Assembly: GCF_014931605.1 (NCBI RefSeq)
Contig: NZ_CP053382.1
Span: 1,860,001-1,924,000 of the forward strand
Direction of reading: 5' to 3'
DNA: 64,000 nt
Source: Halomonas sp. MCCC 1A13316
GTDB taxonomy: Bacteria; Pseudomonadota; Gammaproteobacteria; Pseudomonadales; Halomonadaceae
Both the position numbers and the translations under genes were made by a program. This document shows, in pieces, positions 49,866 to 58,758 of the stretch (positions within the stretch are counted from its first letter, which is position 1; each line of letters begins with the position of its first letter). The notes beneath the pieces were generated by a model. It saw only the letters and a list, made by a program, of their open reading frames with translations, did not search any database and was not told the DNA's origin.

Positions 49866-50075
49866 TCAGGCGCCGCTCGGGGAATCGGTAGCTTGCAGCT
49901 TGATCAAGGTGGTCACCAGCCGCTGGCAAAGTGCATCGAGCCGCTGCTGCTGGCTTTCGTCCACCCGTTCGCCGTTTTCGCCGAAGGCCTGGGCGGCGCG
50001 GGGGACGGCCAGCGGGTTGGGTAGTACGGTCACTCCGAGGTTGCCGAGCAACTGGCGGATCAGTGCCAGGCGGCG
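49866..50075 (-). pseudogene. NADPH-dependent FMN reductase, C-terminal remnant
   Basis: RRLALIRQLLGNLGVTVLPN, then PLAVPRAAQAFGENGERVDE, then SQQQRLDALCQRLV match the end of NAD(P)H-dependent FMN reductases (ChrR/ArsH-like). A stop stands immediately upstream (near 50076) and the flavin-binding N-terminal part is missing. About 70 codons remain. It lies between the patatin gene and the MFS operon. Confidence 0.65.
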
Positions 50076-50110
50076 CTACGTGCCAAGCCGGGCAAGCGCT
50101 AATGCCATGC

Positions 50111-50236
50111 TCAGCACAGTCGCGTGCCGAGCAGGAGCAGCGAGGCGTCGGCCGTTTGCCAGCCCCACCATGCCAAGGCGAGGGCGGCGCCGAGGGCGAG
50201 CAGGGCGGCGAATTTCACCGATTGGGTTCGGCTCAT
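50111..50236 (-). CDS. 41-residue membrane protein coupled to the MFS gene
   Basis: MSRTQSVKFAALLALG, then AALALAWWGWQTADASLLLL, GTRLC. There is one hydrophobic helix after a short basic N-terminus. Its ATG overlaps the MFS stop by ATGA (50233-50236), so translation is coupled. Possibly a small accessory subunit of the transporter. No family known to me. Confidence 0.55.
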   Translation of the reverse strand: MSRTQSVKFAALLALGAALALAWWGWQTADASLLLLGTRLC

Positions 50237-51441
50237 GCCTGCACCTCCCTGGGGGCGGGGCGCTTGATGGGCGCCTCGCTGATGAACCAATGCAGTAGCG
50301 CTGCCGCCACTGAGAGCAGGATGGCGAGCTTCCATACCACGTCATAGTCACCATGCAGGTCGTAGAGCTTGCCACCCAGCCACACGCCAGTGAACGAACC
50401 GACTTGGTGGAACAGGAAGACGATGCCGCCGAGCATGGAGAGATGACGTACGCCGAATACCGAGGCCACGATGCCGTTGGTTAGCGGCACCGTGGAGAGC
50501 CACAGCAGGCCGATGGCGATGCCGAACAGGTAGGCACTGGCGGGGCTCAACGGCAGGAACACGAAGGCGGCGATCACCGCGCCACGGGTCAGGTAGAGCC
50601 AGCTCAGCAGATGCGGCTTGGAGTAGATACCACCCAGCCAGCCGGCAGTATAGGTGCCGAAGATATTGAACAGCCCGACCAAGGCCAGCGTGGTACTGCC
50701 CACCTTCACGGCCAGGCCGTTGTCGAACAGGTAGCCGGGCAGGTGCACGCCGATGAACACCACCTGGAAGCCGCATACGAAGAAGCCCAGGCACAGCAGC
50801 CAGAAGCCACGGTGCCCGGCGGCTTCGTCCAGTGCCGCGCGCAGCGAGAGATCCGTGGCCTGACGCGCGGAAGGGCGGTCCTTCAGCAAGGCACCGAGCG
50901 GCACCATCATGGCGGCCAGGGCGCCCATTGCCAGCAGCGCGGTCGACCAGCCGAGCCACCCGAGCAGGCCCAGGGTACCCGGCAGCATGGCGAACTGACC
51001 GAACGACCCCGCCGCACTCACGATGCCCATGGCCATGCTGCGCTTTTCCGGTGCCACGGCACGGCCTACGGCGCCGAGGATCACCGAGAACGTCGTGCCC
51101 GAGAGCCCCAGGCCGATCAGCACCCCGGCCGAGAGCGACATGCCCAGCGCCGATTCTGAAAGGCCCATGAACAGCAAGCCCAAGGCGTAGAGCACACCGC
51201 CGACAGCCACCACACGGGCCGCGCCGAAACGGTCCGCCAGCGCCCCGGTGAACGGCTGGGCAAATCCCCATATGAGGTTCTGCAATGCCAGGGCAAAGGC
51301 GAATACCTCACGACCCCAGCCCAGCTCACTGCTCATCGGCTCGAGGAACAGGCCGAAGCCATGGCGCAGACCCATGGCCAGCGAGATGACCAGACTGCCG
51401 AGCAGGATCAGCAGTAGCGTGTGGCGGCGAAGGGCGTCCAT
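50233..51441 (-). CDS. MFS transporter
   Basis: A 402-residue permease with 12 helices. GFGLFLEPMSSELGWGREVF, then GALADRFGAARVVAVGGVLY (the loop 2-3 motif G-x-x-x-D-R-x-G) and SAAGSFGQFAMLPGTLGLLG place it in the OxlT/monocarboxylate-like branch. The substrate is unknown; organic anions are typical. The gene starts at ATG 51441 and is followed by the coupled small membrane protein. Confidence 0.88.
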   Translation of the reverse strand: MDALRRHTLLLILLGSLVISLAMGLRHGFGLFLEPMSSELGWGREVFAFALALQNLIWGFAQPFTGALADRFGAARVVAVGGVLYALGLLFMGLSESALGMSLSAGVLIGLGLSGTTFSVILGAVGRAVAPEKRSMAMGIVSAAGSFGQFAMLPGTLGLLGWLGWSTALLAMGALAAMMVPLGALLKDRPSARQATDLSLRAALDEAAGHRGFWLLCLGFFVCGFQVVFIGVHLPGYLFDNGLAVKVGSTTLALVGLFNIFGTYTAGWLGGIYSKPHLLSWLYLTRGAVIAAFVFLPLSPASAYLFGIAIGLLWLSTVPLTNGIVASVFGVRHLSMLGGIVFLFHQVGSFTGVWLGGKLYDLHGDYDVVWKLAILLSVAAALLHWFISEAPIKRPAPREVQA

Positions 51442-51603
51442 GGGAGTCGTCCAGTTTGCAGGCTAACGAGCATGCACTATCGCGCTTTCTCCAATGGCTG
51501 GCAATGTCACCGGTTGGCGACACTTGTGTAGCCGGTGTGCCACATGTGTAAAGGCGATGTACTCGGCTATCATGAACACTGTTCGTCAACTTGGAGATAC
51601 GTC

Positions 51604-51783
51604 ATGTCACGGCGCCTGTTGTTTCCTTTCGTTCTGATGCTTGCCGCCATGCTGGTGGCGGGCTGCAGCTATCAGCCGGCACGTATCAAGTCCGAGCCGC
51701 TGATCGTCATTGATGATGGCCGCGGTGGGCATCATGGGGGTGGCTTCTGTCCTCCGGGACAGGCGAAGAAAGGACGCTGCTGA
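51604..51783 (+). CDS. Small lipoprotein (GGFCPPG...GRC type), copy 1
   Basis: 59 residues. The signal peptide LLFPFVLMLAAMLVAGC ends in a lipobox, so the Cys (about residue 21) is lipid-modified. The mature part SYQPARIKSEPLIVIDDGRG is followed by a C-terminal GGFCPPGQAKKGRC. It is the tandem paralogue of the next gene. ATG 51604 has GGAGATA upstream; longer frames are not needed. Outer-membrane anchoring is likely. Function unknown. Confidence 0.75.
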   Translation: MSRRLLFPFVLMLAAMLVAGCSYQPARIKSEPLIVIDDGRGGHHGGGFCPPGQAKKGRC

Positions 51784-51892
51784 GTCAGCGCTCTCCAAAG
51801 GCGCGCTAGACTGACTAGAGTCGTAGCCATAACGACTTCGAACGGGAACCGGAAGGGGCGTCTGGAGTTCTTGCACTTGCGAGGTACATACC

Positions 51893-52174
51893 ATGAGAAC
51901 GTCCCGCTTGCTCATCCTGGCCATCTTGCCCTTCATGTTGGCCCTGGCCGGCTGCAGCTATTCGCCGGCGCGCATCATGCCCGAGCCGCTGGTCGTGGTC
52001 GATGGTTCCCATCGCCATTATCACGGCGACAGGCAACGTCACCGTGAGCGCTACGTAGAGCGCCACTACTATCGTGACGGCCACCGTTATTACGACGACC
52101 GCCGTTATCGGGACCGTCGTCACCATCGCGGCGGTTTCTGTCCACCCGGGCTGGGTATGCAGGGCCGCTGCTGA
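51893..52174 (+). CDS. Small lipoprotein (GGFCPPG...GRC type), copy 2
   Basis: 93 residues. The signal peptide RLLILAILPFMLALAGC has a lipobox; SYSPARIMPEPLVVVDG matches copy 1. It then carries an insertion of about 45 residues rich in His, Arg and Tyr (for example RERYVERHYYRDGHRYYDDR), followed by GGFCPPGLGMQGRC. The His/Tyr/Arg stretch could bind metal or nucleic acid/polyanions. Tandem with copy 1, 109 bases apart. Confidence 0.75.
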   Translation: MRTSRLLILAILPFMLALAGCSYSPARIMPEPLVVVDGSHRHYHGDRQRHRERYVERHYYRDGHRYYDDRRYRDRRHHRGGFCPPGLGMQGRC

Positions 52175-52256
52175 CAGGTAATGGGCCGGTTTCATGATGT
52201 CGCTCGGCAAGGTAATGTAGAAGTTTCCCTGATCGAGCGGGCGTCAAGGAACCGTC

Positions 52257-53027
52257 ATGTCTCTACTCGACCTGCGCGCCTCCAACCTGGGCCAGGAACA
52301 CGTGGCTCATGCCCATACGCACCACCAGTTGATTCTGGCGACTTGCGGTGTCACCGAACTCGATATCGAGGGCGTTGGCGGTCGTGTGACCGGTGGGCGT
52401 GGCTGCCTGATTCCCTGTGCCAGCCATCACGAGTACGAAGGCGACGGACGCAATCGTACGCTGGTGCTCGACGTACCACTGGCCGCGCTGGACGACATGC
52501 GCGACGGTGAGGACCTGCAGCGTCTGTTCGAGCGACCGCGTTTCTTTCCCGTATCGACCCGCCTCAACCATCTTGCCGTCACGCTGATGGCTCAGCTCGA
52601 ACAGTTCCCGGCTCTGCACAGCGAGATCGCTGCGCTGCTGCTGCGTGCGCTCTATCTGCAGCTCAAGGAGGAGGTGCCTGGCGCGGCTCTGTTCGGCCGC
52701 CACTCCAGTGAGCGTATCGACCTCGGCAGCCTCGATGTCTGGATCGACCGGCATCTAGCCGACGAGATCCGCGTCGACCAACTGGCGGCGCTCTGTGCCC
52801 TGAGTCCTGGGCATTTCCATGCGCTGTTCCGTGATCTCACCGACGTCACGCCCTTGGCCTACGTGCAGCAGCGCCGGCTCGAGCATGCCCGGGCGCTGGT
52901 TAGGCACAGCCGCCTGAGTCTGGGGCATATCGCCAGCCTGGTCGGTTTTCGAGACCAGGGCAGCTTCAGCCGCGCCTACCGGCGTCATTTCGAGACTTCC
53001 CCCTCCACCGAGCGTGGTGATCGCTGA
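52257..53027 (+). CDS. AraC-family transcriptional regulator
   Basis: A 256-residue regulator. N-terminal cupin-like sensor (HAHTHHQLILATCGVTELDI, then GGRGCLIPCASHHEYEGDG) and C-terminal double HTH (about 160-250: IRVDQLAALCALSPGHFHAL, then SLGHIASLVGFRDQGSFSRA, then YRRHF). It stands directly upstream of the deacetylase cluster in the same direction and is its probable regulator. The start has CAAGGAA upstream. Confidence 0.88.
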   Translation: MSLLDLRASNLGQEHVAHAHTHHQLILATCGVTELDIEGVGGRVTGGRGCLIPCASHHEYEGDGRNRTLVLDVPLAALDDMRDGEDLQRLFERPRFFPVSTRLNHLAVTLMAQLEQFPALHSEIAALLLRALYLQLKEEVPGAALFGRHSSERIDLGSLDVWIDRHLADEIRVDQLAALCALSPGHFHALFRDLTDVTPLAYVQQRRLEHARALVRHSRLSLGHIASLVGFRDQGSFSRAYRRHFETSPSTERGDR

Positions 53028-53142
53028 GCCTGGGGCAAGAAGACAAGAGTCAGGGAAAAACGGGGCGGCAAGTTTCCCTTATGCTTAAGAATCGAGTATT
53101 TCTCGCTCTCGACCGAGGAACGTGAATGCAAGGACAGACACG

Positions 53143-54177
53143 ATGAAGCTCTTCTACCACCCGGACCAAGAGTGCCACGCACCCGGCTCCTTTCTGATAC
53201 GTGGTCAGCTCACCTCTTCCCCCGAAGGGCCGGTGCGCGCCGAGCTGCTGGCCAAGGGCCTGGCCGCCGCGGGCCTGACCCTGCGCGAGCCCGATGACCT
53301 CGACAGCCCGCGGCTGCGTAGTCGGTTGGCACGGATCCACACGCCGCGCTACCTCGACTTTCTCGAGACCATTCATGCCCGGTGGCGTGAAATGCCGGCC
53401 GCCTCCGAGCTGGTGACGCCTAACATTCATCCCTGCGGTGGCGGCCACCATTATCCGCGCCATCCAGTGGGCCAGGCCGGCTGGCATATGCACGACATGG
53501 CGTGCCCCATCGGCGCCGACAGCTTCCGCGGCATCCTGGCCAGTGCGGCTACCGCCCAGGCGGCGGCCGAGGCGCTGCTTGGCGGCCACGGTAACACCTA
53601 TGCGTTGTGCCGCCCGCCGGGCCATCACGCCGGGCCAGACCGGGCGGGAGGCTTCTGCTTTCTCAACAATTCGGCGCTGGCGGCCACGGTATTGCGCGAG
53701 CAGTTCTCGCGCGTTGCCATACTCGATATCGACCTGCACCATGGCAACGGTACCCAGGATATTTTCTTTAACCGTGACGACGTCTGGACCGGTTCGGTGC
53801 ATGCCGACCCGAGCGATTTCTATCCCTTCTTCTGGGGTGGTGCCAACGAGGAGGGCATGGGCGAGGGGTTGGGCGCCAACGTAAACCTGCCACTGCCGCT
53901 GGGCAGCGATGGCACAGCCTTCCTTGAAGCACTTGAGATTCTGATCGCACGTATGGAAGCGTTCCGTCCCGAGGCAGTAGTGATCGCCCTGGGGCTGGAT
54001 GCCCACCGCGCCGACCCGCTGGCCGGCATGGCACTCGAGACTGAGGACTTCGCTGCGGTGGGCAAGCGGCTGGCCCGGCTGACGCAACCGGCCGTACTGG
54101 TGCAGGAGGGTGGCTATCCCACCGAGCACTTGGGCGATAACCTGGCCGCCTTCATGAATGGCTTCACCGGCGACTGA
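53143..54177 (+). CDS. Histone deacetylase-family amidohydrolase 1
   Basis: 344 residues, of the acetylpolyamine aminohydrolase/HdaH type. Visible: CRPPGHHAGPDRAGGFCFLN with the catalytic His pair (about 160-180), AILDIDLHHGNGTQDIFF with the zinc ligands Asp and His (about 195), and ALGLDAHRADPLAGM with the third ligand Asp. It ends VLVQEGGYPTEHLGDNL. It removes acetyl or acyl groups from amines such as polyamines. ATG 53143 has AAGGA. First enzyme of the cluster. Confidence 0.9.
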   Translation: MKLFYHPDQECHAPGSFLIRGQLTSSPEGPVRAELLAKGLAAAGLTLREPDDLDSPRLRSRLARIHTPRYLDFLETIHARWREMPAASELVTPNIHPCGGGHHYPRHPVGQAGWHMHDMACPIGADSFRGILASAATAQAAAEALLGGHGNTYALCRPPGHHAGPDRAGGFCFLNNSALAATVLREQFSRVAILDIDLHHGNGTQDIFFNRDDVWTGSVHADPSDFYPFFWGGANEEGMGEGLGANVNLPLPLGSDGTAFLEALEILIARMEAFRPEAVVIALGLDAHRADPLAGMALETEDFAAVGKRLARLTQPAVLVQEGGYPTEHLGDNLAAFMNGFTGD

Positions 54178-54239
54178 CGGCACGGCTTCACCGTGCAAGT
54201 ATCGTTTCTTTGACCACGTATTTTTTTCGAGAGAGCGAC

Positions 54240-54605
54240 ATGATCGACATGAGCATCCAATACCATGAGAGCAACGCCCGCATGAGCCAGATCGCCGTGC
54301 ACAACGGCACCGTATACCTGGCGGGCCAGGTGCCGAGCGACGCCACTGCCGACATGCGCGGGCAGACCGAGCAGGTCCTGGCGCGTATCGACGAACTGCT
54401 GGCCCAGGCCGGTACCTCCAAGGAGAACCTGCTGTCAGCCCAAGTCTGGGTCACCGACATGGCCGAGTTCGGCCAGATGAATGAAGCCTGGGAGGCCTGG
54501 GTGGTACCGGGTCGCCCACCGGTGCGTGCCGCGCTCGAGGCCAAGCTGGCCAAACCCGAATGGAAGGTCGAGATCATGGTTGTCGCGGCCCTGCCGGAGG
54601 CCTGA
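54240..54605 (+). CDS. RidA-family enamine/imine deaminase
   Basis: 121 residues. Visible: SQIAVHNGTVYLAGQVPSDA, TSKENLLSAQVWVTDMAEFG and VVPGRPPVRAALEAKLAKPE, with the Arg of PPVR the conserved substrate residue. RidA proteins hydrolyse reactive imine intermediates made by PLP or amine-oxidising enzymes. It stands between the deacetylase and the cyclodeaminase, one base before the latter. Confidence 0.9.
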   Translation: MIDMSIQYHESNARMSQIAVHNGTVYLAGQVPSDATADMRGQTEQVLARIDELLAQAGTSKENLLSAQVWVTDMAEFGQMNEAWEAWVVPGRPPVRAALEAKLAKPEWKVEIMVVAALPEA

Positions 54606-54606
54606 G

Positions 54607-55554
54607 ATGCGAATCGTCACAGCCGAGGAAGTGGCCGGTGCGCTGCCCTGGTCGGCGTTGGTCGAGCGCCTGGCGCTGACGTTCCGTGAGGGCGTGGAGT
54701 CTCCGCCGCGTCATCACCACGCCATGCATCGTCCCGATGGCGAAGCCACCATGCTGTTGATGCCGGCCTGGGAGCGGGCCGGTTACATCGGCGTGAAGAT
54801 GGTCAATGTCTTTCCCCAGAACGCCGACCACGGGGTGCCGGCTATTTCCGGTGTCTATCTGCTCAGCGAGGGCACCCACGGGCGCCCCTTGGCCTGCCTC
54901 GACGGCAGCGAGCTGACCCGGCGCCGCACCGCGGCGGCCTCGGCTCTGGCGGCCCGTGAGTTGGCCCGTGAGAACGCCGAAAGCCTGTTGGTGGTCGGGA
55001 CCGGCAAGCTGGCTCCCATGGTGATTGAGGCTCACGCTGCGGTGTGTCCGATCAAGCGAGTGCGGATCTGGGGCCGTAACCCGGATAAGGCGCGGCGTCT
55101 GGCTGCCGAGTACGCCGACCGCTTCGATTGCGAAGCGGTGGAGGATCTCGAAGCGGCCGTGCCTGAGGCCGACCTGATCAGCTGCGTGACGCTATCGACC
55201 GAGCCGCTGATTCGTGGCGAATGGCTGGCGCCGGGTACCCATCTCGACCTGATCGGTGCGTTTCGCCCGACCATGCGCGAGACCGACGCCGAGTGCCTGC
55301 GCCGCGGCGAGGTTTTCGTCGACACCTACGCCGGCGCCCGGGGTGAGGCGGGCGACATTCTCCAGGCCATCGACGAAGGGTCGTTCGCCTTCGACGACAT
55401 CGCCGCCGAACTGTCAGAGCTGGTGCGCGGCGACAAGCCCGGTCGCAGCTCGGCTGAGGCCATCACCGTGTTCAAGTCGGTGGGTGCGTCGTTGGAAGAT
55501 CTGGCGGCCGCCATCGAAGTCTGGGAGCAACTGGAGAGGGTGCATGAAGAATAG
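54607..55554 (+). CDS. Ornithine cyclodeaminase/mu-crystallin family protein
   Basis: A 315-residue NAD-dependent protein. Visible: ATMLLMPAWERAGYIGVKMV (substrate Lys), LDGSELTRRRTAAASALAAR, VVGTGKLAPMVIEAHAAV (Rossmann motif) and LIGAFRPTMRETDAECL. Family members interconvert cyclic imines and amino acids or reduce ketimines. With RidA next to it, an imine-forming route is plausible. The start stands one base after the RidA stop; its end overlaps the next gene by 11 bases. Confidence 0.88.
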   Translation: MRIVTAEEVAGALPWSALVERLALTFREGVESPPRHHHAMHRPDGEATMLLMPAWERAGYIGVKMVNVFPQNADHGVPAISGVYLLSEGTHGRPLACLDGSELTRRRTAAASALAARELARENAESLLVVGTGKLAPMVIEAHAAVCPIKRVRIWGRNPDKARRLAAEYADRFDCEAVEDLEAAVPEADLISCVTLSTEPLIRGEWLAPGTHLDLIGAFRPTMRETDAECLRRGEVFVDTYAGARGEAGDILQAIDEGSFAFDDIAAELSELVRGDKPGRSSAEAITVFKSVGASLEDLAAAIEVWEQLERVHEE

Positions 55555-56662
55555 TGGCAGGACCGGCTTCTTCTGGCACGAGCGCTGCTTCTGGCACGAC
55601 CCTGGGTCAATCGGTGTGTTCTCGGGACCGGGAGAGTTCCTGCAGCCGCAGCCCGCTTCGGAGAGCCCCGAGAGCAAGCGCCGGCTGAAGAACCTGCTCG
55701 AGGTCTCGGGGTTGATCGAGGAACTCGAGGTACGCAAGGCGCCATCGGCCAGCCGCGAGGACCTGGCGCGCTTTCATACGGGACGTTACCTCGACGAGCT
55801 CGAGGAGGGCGACACGACCCGAGGCGGCGATGCTGGCGAATGCGCTCCCTATACACCGGGCAGCCTGGCCGCGGCCCGCCAGTCGGCTGGGTTGGCGATT
55901 GCCGCGGTAGAGGCGGTAGCCAGCGGCGAGCTGGCCAACGCCTACGCCCTGTGCCGGCCGCCGGGGCATCATGCCGAGGCCGACCGTGGCCGTGGCTTCT
56001 GCCTGCTGGGCAACGTCCCGGTGGCGGTGATGCGTGCCCGGGCGAAGGGACTGGCCCAGCGAGTGGCGATACTCGACTGGGACGTGCACCACGGAAACGG
56101 CCAGCAGGCTGCATTCTACGACGACCCTGACGTGCTGACCGTGTCGATACATCAGGCCGGCAACTATCCGCTGGACAGTGGCGATTTCGACGAATTGGGC
56201 GAAGGAGCAGGCTACGGCACCAATCTTAACCTTCCGCTGCCACCTGGCAGCGGCATCGGCGCCTACCGCTATGCCATGCAGGAGTTGGTACTGCCTGCCA
56301 TCGGCGGGTTCGCCCCGGACCTGATCGTCGTGGCCAGCGGCTATGACGCTTGCGCCAAGGACCCGCTGGGCAAGATGATGCTCAATAGTGCCGCCTTCGC
56401 CGCCATGACCCAGCAGCTCAAGGCCCTGGCCGAGCGCATCAGCGGCGGCAAGCTGGTGATGATTCACGAAGGCGGCTACTCCGAAGGCTATGTACCGCTG
56501 TGCGGCCATGCAGTGGTCCAGACGCTGTCGGGCAGCCGCACCGAGGTGCCTGATCCCCAGAACGACGAGATTGCCGCCTGGGCCTACCAGTCGCTGCAGC
56601 CCCATCAGCGCGCCTTGATCGATGGCTGGTGCGACGAGTGGCGGCGCATTGCACTCAAGTGA
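55544..56662 (+). CDS. Histone deacetylase-family amidohydrolase 2
   Basis: 372 residues, of the class II HDAC-like type. Visible: WHERCFWHDPGSIGVFSGPG, CRPPGHHAEADRGRGFCLLG, AILDWDVHHGNGQQAAFYDD and ASGYDACAKDPLGKMMLNS with all zinc and catalytic residues in place, and MIHEGGYSEGYVPLCG. It differs clearly from the first deacetylase (longer N-terminus and C-terminal tail), so the two are not recent duplicates. ATG 55544 overlaps the previous gene. Confidence 0.9.
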   Translation: MKNSGRTGFFWHERCFWHDPGSIGVFSGPGEFLQPQPASESPESKRRLKNLLEVSGLIEELEVRKAPSASREDLARFHTGRYLDELEEGDTTRGGDAGECAPYTPGSLAAARQSAGLAIAAVEAVASGELANAYALCRPPGHHAEADRGRGFCLLGNVPVAVMRARAKGLAQRVAILDWDVHHGNGQQAAFYDDPDVLTVSIHQAGNYPLDSGDFDELGEGAGYGTNLNLPLPPGSGIGAYRYAMQELVLPAIGGFAPDLIVVASGYDACAKDPLGKMMLNSAAFAAMTQQLKALAERISGGKLVMIHEGGYSEGYVPLCGHAVVQTLSGSRTEVPDPQNDEIAAWAYQSLQPHQRALIDGWCDEWRRIALK

Positions 56663-56677
56663 ACCGACGAGGACGAC

Positions 56678-57646
56678 ATGACACCGCTCTACGATAGGGA
56701 TGGTTGGATATGGCTGGATGGCGAATGGCTGCCTTGGCGCGACGCTCAGGCCCATTTGCTGACCCACACCCTGCACTACGGCATGGGCTGCTTCGAGGGC
56801 GTGCGGGCCTATGCCGGGCCGCAGGAAACGCATCTGTTCCGTGTCGGCGAGCATACACGGCGCCTGCTCGACAGTGCCCACGCCCTGGACATGCCGGTCG
56901 CCTTCGATGCAGCGGAATTGATCGAGGCCCAGCGGCAGTGCCTGGTGCGCAACGAACTGCGCAACGCCTATCTCAAGCCGACGATCTTCTTCGGTGCGGA
57001 AGGACTGGGGCTGCGCGCCAAGGGACTCACCGTCCACGTGATGGTCGCCGCCTGGGACCTGGGCGATTACATTTCGGCCGAGGCCGCCTCACTGGGCCTG
57101 CGGGCGCTGACTTCGTCCTGGGCACGCCACCACGTCAACATCAGCCTGTGCCGAGCCAAGACCAACGGCCACTACGTCAACTCCATGCTGGCGCTCAATA
57201 CTGCCGTGAAGGCGGGGTTCGACGAGACCATCATGCTCGACCCCGAGGGCTATGTGGCCGAGGCTTCCGCCGCCAACGTCTTCCTGCTGCGCGATGGCGT
57301 GCTGCACACGCCCGAGGTCACCTCCTGTCTGCAGGGCATCACCCGCGATAGCGTGATCCACCTGGCTCGTGAGGTGCTCGGTATCGAGGTGCGCGAGCGG
57401 CGCATCACCCGCGACGAGTTGTATGTCGCCGACGAGGCGTTCGTTACCGGTACCGCTGCCGAGCTCCTGCCGCTGCGTGAGCTCGATGGGCGCCACATCG
57501 GTGCACGCGCCGGTGCGCCGCCCCCGGGACAGCCGATCGCCGGGGGCTCCGTGACGGCTCAGTTGCAACGCCTCTATCATCGGCTTACGCGTGGAGAGCC
57601 GAGCGAGGATTTGGCTGCTTTCCGCGACTGGCTGACCCCAATCTAA
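56678..57646 (+). CDS. Branched-chain amino acid aminotransferase-like protein
   Basis: A 322-residue fold-type IV PLP enzyme. Visible: HTLHYGMGCFEGVRAYAGPQ, RNAYLKPTIFFGAEGLGLRA, SLCRAKTNGHYVNSMLALN with the PLP Lys, and VAEASAANVFLLRDGVL and CLQGITRDSVIHLA. It is close to IlvE, but clustering with deacetylases suggests a dedicated amino acid, perhaps the product of the deacetylases. End of the cluster; the next gene has its own start region. Confidence 0.88.
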   Translation: MTPLYDRDGWIWLDGEWLPWRDAQAHLLTHTLHYGMGCFEGVRAYAGPQETHLFRVGEHTRRLLDSAHALDMPVAFDAAELIEAQRQCLVRNELRNAYLKPTIFFGAEGLGLRAKGLTVHVMVAAWDLGDYISAEAASLGLRALTSSWARHHVNISLCRAKTNGHYVNSMLALNTAVKAGFDETIMLDPEGYVAEASAANVFLLRDGVLHTPEVTSCLQGITRDSVIHLAREVLGIEVRERRITRDELYVADEAFVTGTAAELLPLRELDGRHIGARAGAPPPGQPIAGGSVTAQLQRLYHRLTRGEPSEDLAAFRDWLTPI

Positions 57647-57738
57647 GCCGTTCGTCTGAGTGCGCCCCGTACTTCGAGTCGCGCAACGCCATATTCAGAC
57701 TGCTAATATGGCCGCATCTCGAAGAATAGTGGGGCGTG

Positions 57739-58758
57739 ATGACTCAGGCGATCGTGGGTTTCTTGGTGAGTGTTCCGTTGGCCGTGCTCATGGCGTGGGG
57801 AGCTGCCGCACTGTGGTTTCGCCTGCCAGGGTCACGTACACAGCGACGCTTGGCCGTGGCCGGCTGGGGAATGGTGGCCCTGCTACTGTTACTGCTGGGC
57901 ATGCGTGGAGAGTGGCTGGCGAATGTGACCCAGCTATTGCTGCTGACGGCACTGTTCGTCTGGTGGTTTCGGCTGCAGCCGACCCATGACCGTCCCTGGT
58001 CCGACGACGTGACCTACCTGGCCACCGGCGAGGTGCAGGGCAACAGGCTGACACTGCATCATGTGCGTGACTTCGACTGGCGGACCCGCGACGACGCCGC
58101 GGTGTACTGGCAAAAGCGAAGCTACGATCTCGACCGGCTCGACTCGGTCGACATGATCGTTTCGAGCTGGGGGCGGCCGGGAGTCGCCCACGTGATGATC
58201 TCGTTCGGCTTCGAGGGCGAGCAGTTCGTGCTCTTCTCGGTGGAGGTGCGGCGCCTCAAGGGTGAGCGATTTTCAGAAATCGGCGGCTTCTTCCGTCAGT
58301 ACGAGCTTGCCATCGTGGCCGCCGACGAGCGCGATGCCGTGGGCCTGCGAGCCGGGGTGCGCGGTGAGCGGGTTTCACTGTTTCGGCTGCGGATGCCGCA
58401 GAGCGCCATGCGTTCGTTGCTGCTGGCCTATGTCGAGGAGGCCAATGCACTGGCCGAGTCGCCACGCTACTACAACACCATTACAGCCAACTGCACCACG
58501 CTGATTTTTGCCATGGCGCGCGGCATCGGGGCGCGTCTGCCTTTCGACTATCGCCTGCTGGTGACCGACAGGTTGCCGGGCTATGCCTTCAAGGTCGGTG
58601 GGCTATGGCCTGGATATACCTTACCTGAGCTGGAAGATAGAGGCAGAATCGACGAGCAGGCTCGCCAGGCGCATCGCGTTGCCGACTTCTCGCAGCGCAT
58701 CCGCCAGGAGGTGCCGGGCTGGGAAGAGTCGCTGGAAGGAACCGGTAACGGAAAATAA
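57739..58758 (+). CDS. DUF4105 domain membrane protein
   Basis: 339 residues. Three N-terminal helices (VGFLVSVPLAVLMAWGAAAL, LAVAGWGMVALLLLLLGM, VTQLLLLTALFVWWFRL) lead to the DUF4105 soluble part with HHVRDFDWRTRDDAAVYWQK, VAHVMISFGFEGEQFVLFSV and YYNTITANCTTLIFAMARGI. The N-C-T pattern looks like a papain-fold active-site region, as proposed for DUF4105. ATG 57739 is chosen over GTG 57736. Function unknown. Confidence 0.8.
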   Translation: MTQAIVGFLVSVPLAVLMAWGAAALWFRLPGSRTQRRLAVAGWGMVALLLLLLGMRGEWLANVTQLLLLTALFVWWFRLQPTHDRPWSDDVTYLATGEVQGNRLTLHHVRDFDWRTRDDAAVYWQKRSYDLDRLDSVDMIVSSWGRPGVAHVMISFGFEGEQFVLFSVEVRRLKGERFSEIGGFFRQYELAIVAADERDAVGLRAGVRGERVSLFRLRMPQSAMRSLLLAYVEEANALAESPRYYNTITANCTTLIFAMARGIGARLPFDYRLLVTDRLPGYAFKVGGLWPGYTLPELEDRGRIDEQARQAHRVADFSQRIRQEVPGWEESLEGTGNGK

